This document shows positions 1 through 11,529 of a DNA stretch of 64,000 nt, in pieces. Where the stretch lies: positions 62,001 through 126,000 of the forward strand of contig QJPP01001561.1 of NCBI GenBank assembly GCA_003996215.1, given 5' to 3'. Made by a program: the position numbers and the translations under genes. The stretch is from Jaltomata sinuosa (lineage: Eukaryota > Streptophyta > Magnoliopsida > Solanales > Solanaceae). Every line of letters starts with the position of its first letter. Positions within the stretch are counted from its first letter, which is position 1. The notes beneath the pieces are model-generated. The model searched no databases and was not told the origin of the DNA. It saw only the letters and a program-made list of their open reading frames with translations.

Positions 1-690
1 CACACTTACTGAACTTAGCAAAATAATTGTCATCCCTGAGAGTTTGCAACACAACTCTCAAATGGTTTGCATGCTCCTCCTCTCTCCGAGAGTAAATAAG
101 AATGTCATCGATGAAAACAATCACAAACATGTCCAAGTACTGCTTGAACACACGGTTCATCAAGTCCATAAAATGTGCAGGAGCATTTGTTAGTCCAAAA
201 GACATAACCACAAATTCATAATAATCATACCGAGTTTTGAAGGCTATCTTCAAAATGTCACACTCTCTAACTCTAAGTTGATATTAACTGGATCTGAGGT
301 CGATCTTGGAGAAGTAACTAGCACCCTGAAACTGGTCGAACAAGTCATCAATCCTAGGGATGGGATACTTATTCTTGATAGTAACCTTGTTCAACTGACA
401 GTAGTCAATACACATTCTGAGAGAACCATCTTTCTTTTGAACGAATAGGACAGGAGCACCCCATGGAGAGATGTTGGTTCTGATAAAACCCTTATCAAGA
501 AGGTCCTTCAACTATTTTTTAAATTCCTTAAGCTCTGGTGGAGCCATTCTGTAAGGAGGGATAGATATAGGCTACATATCTGGGAGAAGGTCTATCCCAA
601 AGTCAACTCCCACTCGGGAGGGAATCTGGGCATATTCTCGAGAAACACTTCAGGAAATTCATTCACAATAAGAACTGACTAGAGAGATAA
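1..690 (-). pseudogene. gypsy reverse transcriptase (partial, decayed)
   Basis: The open piece at 284-511 carries the N-terminal RT hallmarks: KGFIRTNISPWGAPVLFVQKKDG followed by an MCIDY segment and a YPIPRIDDLFDQ segment, typical of plant Ty3/gypsy RT. Further left the frame shifts, and the window start (about 60-130) encodes the catalytic-site region (F-I-D-D followed by ILIYS), so the FIDD box is present. The stretch 512-690 is the pre-RT linker with stops. In life this enzyme copies the element RNA into DNA inside cytoplasmic particles. The copy is broken by a frame change near 280 and stops near 510, so no function is expected. Confidence 0.85.
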
Positions 691-879
691 GGTTTCGAAT
701 TCGGAATCCATAACCTGAACTATATGATAGACATAATCCTTAGAAATCATCTTCCTAGGCTTGAGATAAGATATGAAATGACCCTTTGAGGATGGAGGAC
801 TACCCTGCCACTCTAAGATAGGTTCATTTTGAAACTTAAAGCTGACCACACGGGTGTGACAATCGACCAAAAAATAACA

Positions 880-2346
880 TGCATGCAACTAATCTATACC
901 AAAAATAACATCAAAATCAGTCATTTTCAACTCTACTAGATTGGCTGAGGTGACTCTATGAAGGACTGAGATAGAATAATTTTGGTAGATTCTTTTGGCT
1001 AGGACCAACTCACCAACATCGATGGAGACATGAAAGGGTTCTAAGAGTAGTTTTGGACTGACTTCAAACTTGTAACCAACAAAAGGAGTCACAAAAGACA
1101 AAGAAGCTCCGGGGTCTAGTAAAGCATGAACATCGAAAGAGAAGACTTACAATATACCAGTGACTATATCTGGGTAACTCTCATGCTCTTAGCAGGATGG
1201 CATAGCATAGAGGAAGTTTTGGCGCTAACTGCTACCTGAACTAGAAGTCGTACCCTGCAAGGAAGTTGTAGTAGGCTGAGTCCTGCCACTTCCACTTCCC
1301 TTCTTGGCTGAAGGGAAATGCTTGATCCAATGACCCATCTATACACAACCAAAGCATCCACTTGTGCCATAGAGGCACTCTCCCAGGTGACTCTTTCCAT
1401 ACTTGTTGCAAGCAAGGTAGGAAGTCCCTTTTGCAACACTCCCTTAAGACTGCGAACCCAATCCTCTACCTTCCTTATCATACCTAGGCCTAGGGCCTGA
1501 GTAGGAGTACTAGTTGATGATGGTACAGGCCCTAATGAACTCTTCTAAAATGAAGTACGGTGCCCACCCTCGGAATTCTGATGACTGAAACCCAAATTCT
1601 CTGTTCTGGCCCTCTTGTTCTCCCTTTCCATTTCCTTCAACTTATCTTCCTCAATCTGTTGAGCATGAGCCATAAGCCTAGAAATACCCATATTTCCCAA
1701 CAATATCGTGTTTCTGTACTCTTTTCTCACCAAGTCAGATACCACATACATGAACTTGCCCATTAGTACCCTTAGGTCGGCCACTATAGATGAGGCATAC
1801 CTAGAAAGCTGAGTAAACCTCAACCCATACTCCTGGACTGATATCGATCCTTGCCTCAAATTAATAAACTCTTCAGTCTTAGCCTTCGTCAACTCCCTAG
1901 GGAAGAACTAATTAATAAATGTTCCCTCAAAGCGCTCTTAAGTCATAGGGACTATATCCCTTCCCCTAGCATTCTTCCACTGAGTATACCAAAGTGATCC
2001 ACATCCTTGAGTTGATAGGAAACTAGCTCAACACCATCAAAATTATTAACTTGCATCACCTCCAACATCTTCTTTACATCATCCATGAAATTCTGTGGGT
2101 CCTCACCAACCTTAGACCCTAAAAACTCTGGCGGGTTCATAAGGATGAAATCTTAGACTCTGGCAACATCTGTCCTACCATGAGAGTTAGCAGTAATGGG
2201 TGCTTGTTGATTGGCCTGATTGGCCATAGCATGTGCTAACATCTGAATGGCATTCTAGAACTCCATATTTGTGACTTCGTGGTTTGGAGTCAAAGGATTA
2301 TAATTTCTAGAGTTGGCCCAGTGAGGCATGGCATGGTGGGGAGGCA
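880..2346 (-). pseudogene. gypsy gag and aspartic protease region (decayed)
   Basis: Translation from an ATG at 2344-2346 gives a short H-rich start and then gag motifs: NPPEFLGSKVGEDPQNFMDD at 2140 downward, and SVQEYGLRFTQLSRYA with AHAQQIEEDKLKEMERENKR at 1892-1545. A CCHC-like knuckle (CFGC, GHWIKH; one stop inside it) lies near 1330-1370. The segment 1101-889 resembles the retropepsin tail, ending in a DFDVIFGID motif equivalent to the usual DFDVILGMDW. At least four stops or shifts separate these pieces. Gag normally forms the particle and the protease cuts the polyprotein. Identity is sure at family level; activity is excluded by the breaks. Confidence 0.82.
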
Positions 2347-2544
2347 TAATCTGAAATGCATAAAGATTGGATTAGAGGAGTAATAGAGTTAAGCTCTATC
2401 GCACGATATTGATCATGAAAGAAGTAAAAAAATTTCTTAAGACATCTCATAGACTCCCTCTCATAGATGTGGCGCGCTTCATACCCATAAAAGAGACTCT
2501 ACTTGATGCGGCTTTCATACACCCTAGGACTCTTGAACCTGATG

Positions 2545-2556
2545 ATCTGATACCAA
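2545..2556 (-). other. primer-binding site (initiator-Met tRNA type)
   Basis: The minus strand reads TTGGTATCAGAT two bases inside the LTR end, a one-base variant of the plant iMet primer site TGGTATCAGAGC. Its position next to the LTR fixes the element's orientation. Confidence 0.75.
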
Positions 2557-2558
2557 GT

Positions 2559-4519
2559 TGGTCACGCCCTGAGGCTACCCCCTAGGCGTAACGTAGTACC
2601 TAGGATCACGAGTAACCCAAGGCTAACCCTTGGTATTAGCATAATATAGACATATATAAAGAATCATAGTGAAAGCCTAAAGAGCAGAAGTAGGCAACCA
2701 ACTCAATCTATTAGACAAAAGTCTAAGAGTATCAAATCCAAAACATGAAATACAAATATCTAAATATATCTGAAAAGCCTCTACATAGACATAATGAGTT
2801 GCTAGGACAAGACCCCAGGTAACTCAAAGTACCAAAGAAAAAACATAAGGTAACTAGACCCATAATTATCCCTCAATAGATGAGGACTCACCAACCAATA
2901 CTTGATAGCCTGTGATCTCTAGCAACGAGCCTGAAAGTGGAAACCTAAATCTGTATCATGATAGGATGCATCATGAGAATATGAGTCAGTACTATAGGAT
3001 GTACTGAGTATGCGAGTGTATACAATAACATTAATAATCATTCTTAAAACATGATTAAATTCGAGTTCATGCATAATAGAAGATAACATAGTAAATATCA
3101 TAATCGAAGCATAAAATATAAAGTGATAAGTAAAGCTTCAAACTAGAATATCATATAACTTGAAAGCTTGAAAACACTCATAGGGGAGTTTCTCTTAACC
3201 GACATAAATCATGTTGAGTACCACTGAGTCTGGTGTCATACACCCACACCAAAAAAGGTTGTCCTAACCGGGCAAAGTTAGAACTATGTTCATAAGGATC
3301 CTGTCATAAGTCACAGAGGGCAACCTATGGTGGCAACGTAATTTTGGACTTGAGTTATCTAGAATCCTCATCACTCGGTGCTAAATACTACTCCCAAAAT
3401 ATATTCTAATTCTCACATACATATGACATATCTAGATGTCAAAACTTGTTTATGATCATGTTTAAAATTTGGATCTTCATAATACTCATAGACCTTGGTT
3501 TTAGAAAAATAGATCATGAGTATTGATAGCACATCAGGATGTCTTATCTTCAATAATGAATCATATCATAAAAGTTTGTATTGCACTAGTTCAATTTCAT
3601 AGTCTTATATAATTTCATAGAAAAATAGGAACTAGGCTTGCAATTTTCTTAAATCATTTCATGCATTCAAAATTTAGGCTAGAATTGGACTTCAAATCAT
3701 GAAATAAATGATCATTCGTAAAACTCATGCAATTTCAAGTAACTAGAATAAGATATCATAGGAAAATTATGATAGAATCAATTTATAGAAAAGCCTATGA
3801 GAATTGGGTAAGAACCTTAATTTGAAAGTTCATAAAATCAATATAGAATTTGGGGTTTTGGGGCATAATGGTGAAAGAATCTCTTATTAAATACTCACAT
3901 ACCTGAATTGAAGTTTTCTTAATCTAGGACTTGAGGGATGGAGACTTGAAGATGGAATCATTAGCTTGGAGCTTGGGAGAATGGAGTTCTTTCATCTTTT
4001 GGAGCTTGAATGAGAGTTTAGGAGAAGGCTTAGGCTAATTGGGGTTAAAACCCTTCTAGAATTGTCCAAAATGACCTCACTTAGGAGTTAAAAGAGTGGA
4101 TAATTATAAAAATACCCCTGGGATTAAGTTGGAAAAACTGATTAAAAAACTCAGCTTCAGGTTCCACGGACCCTTTCCATGGACCGTAGATGGAACCACG
4201 CTCATGGATTGAGGTCGTGGTTCCTGAGCTAAAAGTTAGGTTGCGGGTCTGAGATCCACGAATAGGTTTCACGGCCCATAGAACCATCTACGGTCCGTAG
4301 AACCCATTCGTGGTTCCTGAGAAAAAGGCTTGCCCTCAGTCTGATTTTCCCGAGCTGACCATCCACGACCCATGTGAACCCGACTCGTAGTTCTCAGAAC
4401 TGAGGAGGGGTCTGCAGGACAGTTTCCCTGAGTCCATTCCACAGCTCGTGGTTCCTGAAAAGTTCAGAATTTTCAGAGTTTCTAAGTTTAAAAGCTAGTT
4501 CGAGTTCCGGGGTGTTACA
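2559..4519 (-). repeat. 5' LTR of the left gypsy element
   Basis: On the minus strand it starts TGTTACACCCCGG at 4519 and ends GGGCGTGACCA at 2559, directly before the primer-binding site, giving 1961 bp. The 5' third (about 4150-4450) is filled with short imperfect palindromes built on CCACGG, CGTGG and GGACCGTAG words, a feature seen in Solanaceae Tekay LTRs. The 3' end near 2560-2640 has CCTAGG-rich sequence. A 68-residue open stretch at 4081-4287 is simply LTR sequence. Confidence 0.8.
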
Positions 4520-4599
4520 TAATTATATTTCAATATTTGAATGGTGTTAATTCTCTTAGTTTATTTTTATTTATTTAATTATTTTCCTTTTTAGCCGTA

Positions 4600-4958
4600 T
4601 ACTAGTGCTTTAACTACCTCGAACACCTTCCCTTTCTACATCAAAACACCACCAAGGCCAACTCTCGAAGCACCACAATACACGGTAAAAACTTCACCTT
4701 CCACAGGTGAGGTCAAGATAGATGTTGAAGTCAACAAGGCCTTGAGCTTTTGAATGCTCATCTCACATTCATCGGTCCACTGGAAAGCAATATTCGTCTG
4801 AATCAACTTGGTCAATGAAGCTGTAATAGAAGAGAAATCTTGCACGAACTGTTTATATTAGCCAACAAAACTCACAAAATTCTGAATCTCGGTAGGTGAA
4901 ATAGGCCTAGACCAATCCCGAACCGCTTCTACCTTAGCCGGATCGACCATAATACCAT
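4600..4958 (-). mobile_element. gypsy RT/RNase H fragment
   Basis: The minus strand encodes the end of a Ty3/gypsy RT and the beginning of RNase H. From 4958 it reads GIMVDPAKVEAVRDW, then an FVGFVN-like region with stops, then FSSITASLTKLIQ and the RNase H start FTVYCGASRVGLGGVLM, where the first catalytic Asp of the usual YCDAS motif has become Gly. Both ends are cut off: at about 4600 it meets AT-rich DNA beside the LTR of the left element, and at 4958 it runs into a glycosyltransferase fragment. It is probably an older insertion later truncated; its parent cannot be told. Confidence 0.78.
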
Positions 4959-4971
4959 TTAAAACAATGTT

Positions 4972-5545
4972 GAGGCAAGTCTTATATCTAACAAATGCTC
5001 AGGTAAAACTTTAGTAGGACAAAGATTTTTTATATTTGTGATCAATAATTCCTCATTAGACTTCATGTACTTAGACGTGTCTAAATTTTGTTCATTTCTT
5101 AGGACTTCGAAATGAAGACATAAGCCAAGAAAAGCAGCATTTGGAGCGAAGTAAATATAACTTGGAACATTAAATTCGTTGGCTATGTTAATCATTGAGG
5201 TACAAAACATGTCAAGAATGAAAGCAGAACACAAACTTGTTTTAGAAATGTTGTGAATGAGTGATTTGTAACGATTGATGAAATCATAAAGGAACATCTC
5301 GTGGTTATTGAGGAATCCAGAAAATGTTTTTTCATCTAGGGTGATATCGACGAATTTCAAACGGGGTTGAGAAGTGAGAGATTGAATGAAATTTTGAACA
5401 CCATAGTCTAAGGGAGGTTTCATTATGCGAACAGAGATGGAAAAAATTTCAATTTTTCATCTCTGTTTAGAATTTTTTTTCCAAATTCAATGGCTGATAC
5501 AAGGTGACCTAATCCTGCTAAAGGAATGAAAAATAATTCTTTCAT
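4972..5545 (-). pseudogene. UDP-glycosyltransferase N-terminal fragment
   Basis: A start codon at 5543-5545 opens MKELFFIPLAGLGHLVSA, the N-terminal signature of plant family-1 UGTs with the conserved His that serves as catalytic base. A one-base deletion near 5447, in the A/T run, shifts the frame; the downstream frame (5423-4972) continues with MKPPLDYGVQNFIQSL, then LCSAFILDMFCTSM and VPSYIYFAPNAAFLGL, and ends near a PTKVLPEHLLDIRLAS motif. This pattern fits the UGT71 group, which glucosylates small phenolics and hormones in the cytosol. Only about 190 of roughly 475 residues remain; the sugar-donor (PSPG) half is missing, with gypsy sequence abutting at 4958. Not functional. Confidence 0.82.
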
Positions 5546-5929
5546 GGTGATGGAGTATTTTTGTTAATTTATTTGTGGGCAAAGTATTTGGAGTTTATAC
5601 AGATACATCATGACTAGAAGTAGTAAGGAAATTGGATACTTTGAGGAATAGAAATTTGAAGTTTCAAACTTCAAAGAATACATGTGTAATTTGATTTTTG
5701 ACTAGTATTTTGGTAAGAAAAGTCTTTGGATAGTGAGATTGGTATAAAGTAACCCTAAAATGGTTATAAAGTAAAGGAATTCGATTTACAAATGATAATG
5801 AGGAATGCAGATAGATTTGTACATTATTTACTCCGTTATCGTTTGACTGGATATGAAATTTGAGGGGAAAAAAGGATTTGCTTTTAGAGTTCAAGCTCTA
5901 AAAAGTAAAAATATTTAATTGGTATAAAA

Positions 5930-6465
5930 TGTTTTACTTTCAGTAGATTTACTTAGCGCAAATTCATCGAATAGCAGGTGTGCTAAATGACAATGTGGTC
6001 TTTACACTTTACACCTGGAAAGACAAGTACTACGGTTATCTTTGACCTGATGTAGACCTCTTTGGTTCTACAGTCAAACCACTCTATTAATAACATTGTT
6101 TGTCCCGATATTTTTTTGACTACTATAACAAAATGATATTATAGAGTAACATATAATATGACATAACATGAAAGATCGGTTCCCCAAAAAGATATGATTG
6201 TCGTAGTAAAATATTATTATAGAAAGGTCTACAAAATGGTTTCTAGTTTTTTAAATTGAAAACAGGATAATCAATAGTGTGTGGAAAATTAGCTTGTGGT
6301 AGTCAAGTTGCCAAGTTCCAAAATTTTACTTTTCTTACAAAGGAATTGTCCAAATAGACGTACCAAAAAAAGAAAAATAGGGTTCAGATTCTAGATGAAT
6401 GTACCTTTTGAAGTTTCCTTTTATCAAATTGCCTATAACATTCTATCAATTTCTACTGCGAAAGG
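5930..6465. repeat. 540 bp dispersed repeat, copy 1
   Basis: From TTTCAGTAGATTTACT to CATTCTATCAA this stretch aligns by eye with 21318-21860 with scattered substitutions and small indels. It includes the left end (6068, CTACAGTCAAACC) of a short MITE whose right terminus is deleted here but intact in copy 2. It lies directly upstream of the glycosyltransferase pseudogene but shows no coding content. Confidence 0.7.
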
Positions 6466-7534
6466 GGGAAAATATTCCTCAAACTTTGTGATTTAGAATG
6501 GATATACTCCTCGTTAAAAATTGGGGCATATATACCCTCGCCGTCTAACAAATAGAGCTCATAATTTCAGACTCAAAATATTGGCAGATACCATTCATGG
6601 TCATTCATAATTAAGGTGAGTTTAACTTTTTGTTGTTCATAATACTTCCTGAGTTTTTTTCAAAATAGTTATTCATCTTTGTTGCTCATAGTCATAATCC
6701 TATTCATAAAATTGAAGATACTAAACAAGACTTGGGCTGACTTCCTTTGCAAATCTCTATGCTGGTTTCACTTGTTATCTGTAAGTCCAACTTCTCCATG
6801 AATCATTAGAACAACTACTATACCTTGATAATAATTACTACTATTTTTTATGTAGTTTAATGTAGTTCATTTGTGATTGTGTCATATGAAACACAATGGG
6901 CATGGTAAAACCCCTTTTACCTTGTGTTTTAATAATTATATGGTGTATCTAATAATACTTTGACTTAACTAATTCCAACAGTTTGATGCATTAGAAACTA
7001 GATTCGAAGACCTTTAATTCTACACGTAATTCACCACTCAACGTTTATAATCCTAGAGACGTGCTTGTTTGAAGTTGGACCTTATGCGAACTCTCCTTAG
7101 ACCTTAATCACCATATGACCGTATCCCTTTGGTTTTGGTCGAGTTACTCATATTCGACTGGTCAAACCTTAGCCCGAAGGTACGAGGTGTTACCAAAACA
7201 TACAAGAACAATAAAATGTCACATTTACCCTTATCCAAAGCTCTCCTTCCAAAGACTTTTAATAAAATCAAGGTTAATTGTTACAAACTAATCTGTATAA
7301 CGCATCGTCTTTTTTCCGAGGAATTATTCAAATGATCGAATCCACGGGGAAGACTTGGAGGTCAAAAAGTTTATATCCAAATGTAGGGTCAAAATAATGG
7401 TGAGTTGATGGTGTTAAATGAATGCATGTAAAGGTCTTCTCTTCTTGCAGAGATTATATGTGCTCTGCTCAGTGCGCTCTACTGCAAATAATATATCTTT
7501 TTTTTTTCTCTGTATTTAGTGATGCAATCAATTA
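6466..7534. other. AT-rich intergenic DNA
   Basis: No supported gene. Short open stretches (for example 7129-7335) have no recognisable motif. A piece near 6868-6950 resembles 10928-11000 (TGTCTCGTATGAAACAC-type text and CTTGTGTTTTAAT), suggesting that sequence upstream of the NLR was duplicated. Confidence 0.5.
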
Positions 7535-8049
7535 TCATATCATCATATCTAAAGTAAAAAGTTAGATCACCATTTTACCCTTAGACTAAATCAAACCTTA
7601 AACTAAATCAAACATCTAATTAATTAAATATTAAATAATAAAATAAATGTAAAAGTAAAAGTAAATTGCAAGAGATACAAATCATATATCAAATAGTAAA
7701 TTTACCTACCAATAAATGATAAATGATTAATTAAATAAAAAATAAATTAAATAAATGAAAGTTCCGTGTATATGTGAAAGCACTTATTGTGGTATTTTTT
7801 ACTTTCCTCTAAAAATTGTGTTTTTTTTTCTATTTAAAAAGCCTAAAAATCACTCTTCTATTAAATAATTCTCTTTAAGTACGATTACAATAAAGTTTTA
7901 AAATCAAAATAAAAGTGGAAGATTTGAAATGCGTTTAGCTAAAAGAAAAATAACCAACACTCATGTCTTTGTGATTTCTTTAAAAAAAAAAACTTCTCTT
8001 TATTTTCTCTCTCCCACATTAATATTCTACATTTACTTTTAATTGCTAT

Positions 8050-8340
8050 AACATACCTTAGAATTCAAAAAAGTTACAATGAGAAATTAATATAAATCAA
8101 TCAACTTAATAAATGTTGGATTAAAAATTCAAGGAATGCCAAACTTTTCGTTAGATATAACCTAGCATAGAATTCAAAAAGTTGCAATTAGCAATTAATG
8201 TAAATTAATCAACAGGTTGCAATGATTAATTAATATAAATAAATCAAATTAATAAATATTGGATAAAAGTTCAAGGAATGTACCGATTACTTTTCCTTGA
8301 TGTAACCCAACATAGAACTCAAAAGGTTGAATTAGTAATG
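8050..8340. repeat. degenerate tandem repeat of about 110-120 bp
   Basis: Units begin CATAGAATTCAAAAAGTT(A/G)CAAT and contain AATTAAT.TAAAT.AATCAA and TTGGATAAAA.TTCAAGGAATG. Three partial units precede the nested TIR element and the pattern resumes after it at 10062 (TAATGTAAATTAAT...), showing the repeat existed before the insertion. Confidence 0.6.
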
Positions 8341-10061
8341 AGAAAATGCATCAAGACTTCCTTAAAGTTGGTCGACATTTGGAAGTAGACACTTAAACTT
8401 TACGGAGGTTCTATTACCCCACTAAACAATTTGAAAGTAATACTATTACCTCATTTTTTGGTCAATTCCAATTTTTTTAAGAAAGTGATGTCACGCACCA
8501 ATCCCTGATTGCCACGTGTTAAAATGTATAAATACGGAAAAAAGAAAGAGAAAAAGACTATATTTTAATAAATTAAAAAAAAAAACATCCCCCCCCACCT
8601 ACTTCTCTTCTCTCTTTAACCTTCTTCATCACAAGTAGGATAAGAAAAGGGAAAGTTACAGAGAATTAAGGAAGAAAAGGTCATTGCATCGAATTGTGTT
8701 GCTTCTACAAACCCAGTTGTCATTACTCTAAGCTCACACCAACTAATACTATATAAATAGAAAAAGTAGTGAATCAAACCATAGAAGTGAAGAGAAAATG
8801 TCATTTTTTCATCGTCGGAAAATGTTTTTTCACCGGATAAAATGGTGGCTAACAGAGATCATCTCTCTTTCTACTTTTATTTTTATTTTTATCACTTTTT
8901 CATCATTTCTATCAGAAAAATTAAACGTCAACGACGATATCCACTACCAACACAGTCGAAGAAGCATCTCTTTGTTGTCGAAAAATACTTTTTTCACCGG
9001 ATAAAATAATGGCTAACAGTGACTATATCCCTCCTCACTTTTATTTTTAGGGACAATAAAAAAACTCTCCACATTCTTCGTCGATTCGACGAGAAAACTA
9101 TGAATAGAGAATAAAATTGAAGAGTATTTTTCTCAATTTCCTCATTACTTCCATACTCAAAATCCTTTACAGTACAAGAAGAGTATTTCCCCCAAATTAA
9201 TTTCTCAGGCACAACTTTATTTCCATGGCCGATGAACAGAAAAAAAGAAAAAAATTTACTTAATGGAGAAGATAGAAGAAACAAAAAAAGGAAAAATAGC
9301 TCAAGACACACCTAAACTATGGCTGAAATTGTTGTTACACACTCTAACTTTATGGGGGTCCTATGACCCCCCTGAACTATTTTATAGTGTAATATTGTGG
9401 GTATTATTAGCATAGATGGACATGCAAGTGAACACACGTATAAGCAGCAACTTTAAAATAGTAGTTTGAAAGTAAAAATCACATGAAATTGGAATGATTT
9501 GTGTTATTTGATCAATAATCATGAAGATAAAGTTAGAGAGTTTTAAGAAAATTCTAGGGTTAATGGGAGATAAATTAACATTAATGAGAACGGACCCCTC
9601 TTTTTGATAGCGTGTGAAAGCACTTACTTTAGTTTGAGTGATTTAGTGGTCAAGCTAAGATGATAATACCCTAAATATTACACTATAAAATAGTCCAGGG
9701 GGGTCATAGGACCTCCACAAAGTTAGAGTGTGTAACAGCAATTTCGACCATAGTTTATGTGTGTTTTGAGACATTTTCCCAACAAAAAAAATTGAATAGA
9801 GGATATAAATTTAAAAAAAGGAATATAAAATAAAAAGGAAAAAGGTAGAAAATACTTTCAATAAATAAAAAATATTATATTTTATTTCGTTCATCTCTCT
9901 CACTCTCCTTAAGAGAGTGAGTTGCACTCACCATGCCAGGTGGCTATAAATGATATATTAATATGAGTTTAAAATTATTTAGTGGGGTAATAGGATCCCC
10001 GTAAAGTTTAAGTGTCTACTTTCAAATGTCGACCAACTTTAGGGGGTTCTTGATGCATTTT
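8341..10061. mobile_element. TIR element (about 1.7 kb) nested in the Helitron
   Basis: Roughly 110 bp terminal inverted repeats: the left side reads AAAATGCATCAAGACTTCC and then GTTGGTCGACATTTG, GTAGACACTTAAACTTTACGG and ATTACCCCACTAAA; the right side (9965-10061) is its inverse with few changes. TAATG flanks both sides (8336-8340 and 10062-10066), a candidate 5 bp TSD. No transposase is visible. The interior includes an AT-rich region and small open frames at 8616-9311 without recognisable motifs, plus a smaller MITE. Confidence 0.72.
9290..9780. mobile_element. MITE with about 100 bp TIRs, nested in the TIR element
   Basis: Left end GGAAAAATAGCTCAAGACAC and right end (inverse) GGGAAAATGTCTCAAAACAC, followed on both sides by TAAACTATGG, GTTACACACTCTAACTTT, GGTCCTATGACCCCCCTG and ACTATTTTATAGTGTAATATT. 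An A-rich 9 bp direct repeat (ACAAAAAAA) flanks it, suggesting a Mutator-like origin. It is 491 bp with no coding potential. Confidence 0.75.
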
Positions 10062-10751
10062 TAATGTAAATTAATAGAACTAATAAATTCTGGATAAAAA
10101 AATCCAAAAAATACCAACGAAATAGAGCTATAAAAAGGAAATAAGAGGCTTCCATTTACCCAAATCTCTTCCTCCCCATCTTTATGTGTAATGACATCTC
10201 ATATGTGTTTTATTAGATTTTATTATTTTTTTCTTTTTATCTTTTTGTTTTCATTAGAGAAGGAGAATCGTAAGGACATACAGATGTAGAAGGTCGGAAT
10301 GAGAATGGTCATGAGACTCCAACTATCACTATATTCACTTTTTGTAAGAGCGAACTACACAAGTAATTTAACTCAACATTAGTTTTAAGGCACACAATTG
10401 TGTATCATTGTCGATGAAATTGTAAACGTATTTTATTATCATAGAATATAGTATTTTACTTTTATCATTCAAATATTATCTTTATACTTTTATTAGTAAG
10501 TTGTTTTTCATTACGTAATACGAAAAAAAAAAGATTTGTTATTAAGTATATTCATACACCTTCTTATTTGTTTTTTACCGGATCAAAAAAGCATTTGTTT
10601 TTTCTTGAAAGTTGAATTAGTAAGTTTTGTAATTATTGGTATTACTATCACTGGAAGGGTGAGTTTTGTTTAGCAAACGTGAACTTTTTTTAGGAATATA
10701 ATCGTGTAAGTATTTTGGGAAAAACGTGCAATGCACGTTTTCAGAAACTAG

Positions 10752-11211
10752 TATTGATATATATGTCAAACTAACTATTCCCTGATCATTTTGTTTCTAA
10801 TTCGAAAATGATTGATCAACTAAAGGTTTATACTTTGACTTCATAATTTGTGTGGCCACTTCCAAAACTTGAATTTTTTTGACAATTATTACGAATATGG
10901 TTTTGATGTATATTAAGGTAGTGCACATATGATTGTCTCGTATGAAACACTATGATCAGCACCGAAAAGCACCTTAGTTAGCTTGTGTTTTAATTATTTA
11001 TCTCATATTTGAAACTACAAGAGAGTTATGTATATTATAAGTCAAAACACCAAGGTAAGTTTGTGAGTCTCCGATAGCCAAAATGGTACAAAAGGTGTAT
11101 AATATTTCACAAGCATAATATAGCTTCTAACCGTAGATATTGAAAGACACGATTAAAGATGTTATTATTAATTAATGAAACTAATACTCTAAGAGTTTGA
11201 TGAACTTGCAG
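10752..11211 (+). other. upstream/intron sequence of the NLR pseudogene
   Basis: AT-rich DNA ending in TTGCAG at 11206-11211, a good 3' splice acceptor just before the first NLR codons. I see no exon for the usual N-terminal domain of this class in 5546-11204, so the 5' part of the gene is missing or too diverged to recognise. Confidence 0.5.
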
Positions 11212-11529
11212 GAGTTTGTACAGGAAAATAGCTCAAAATGACATTAACGATGAGGAGATAGTGGGCCTTGAGAATGAAGCTGAAAAAATAATTCAGTGTC
11301 TGATTAGAGGTACAAATGAGCTAGATGTCATCCCAATTGTAGGCATGGGGGGACAAGGGAAAACGACTATCGCTAAAAAGGTTTATGATATTAAGAGAAT
11401 TGTTTCTCGCTTCGATATTCGAGCATGGTGCATTAGTTTCCAAACATATAACCGGAGAGAGCTATTACAAGAGATTTTTAGTCGAGTTACAGGTTCAAAG
11501 GATAAGGGAGATCACGATGACGACGTGCT
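11212..11529 (+). pseudogene. R1-type NLR, start of NB-ARC (left of copia insertion)
   Basis: After a splice-acceptor-like TTGCAG the frame reads NDEEIVGLENEAEKIIQCL, then the P-loop GMGGQGKTTIAKKVY, then RNBS-A (SRFDIRAWCISFQTYNRREL). This is the nucleotide-binding domain of a CC-NB-LRR immune receptor, closest by motif style to the Solanum R1/late-blight-resistance-like group. The frame stops being NLR at 11529, exactly where a copia LTR begins, with GTGCT as left target duplication. The same reading frame resumes at 17903. In intact genes this domain binds and hydrolyses ATP to switch defence signalling in the cytoplasm. Confidence 0.9.

Larger units (their letters stand above)
1..4519 (-). 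mobile_element. Ty3/gypsy chromovirus (Tekay/Del-like), left part off-window
   Basis: Read on the minus strand the order is LTR (4519-2559), primer-binding site, gag, zinc knuckle, aspartic protease and reverse transcriptase, with the rest lying beyond the left edge. That order and the 1.96 kb LTR starting TGTTACACCC fit the Tekay/Del chromovirus lineage; lineage is inferred, since integrase and chromodomain are not in view. Many in-frame stops and frame changes show it is a dead copy. It is similar in organisation to the element at the right edge of the window. The TSD cannot be tested because the other LTR is not present. Confidence 0.85.
7535..10751 (+). mobile_element. non-autonomous Helitron carrying nested elements
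   Basis: The 3' end shows the Helitron signature: a hairpin ACGTGCAATGCACGT at about 10724-10738, nine bases, then CTAG at 10748-10751, followed by T. The 5' end TCATATCATC at 7535 is preceded by A, giving the expected A|T host site with no duplication. The 5' start and the ATTTTACCCTTAGACTAAAT text match the second Helitron at 43518. No Rep/helicase is encoded. About 1.7 kb of the length is due to a nested TIR element. The 3' end is firm; the 5' end rests on similarity to the other copy. Confidence 0.68.

Noticed and set aside
4081..4287. 68-residue frame in the left LTR
   Set aside because: Lies entirely in the LTR palindrome region; not a gene.
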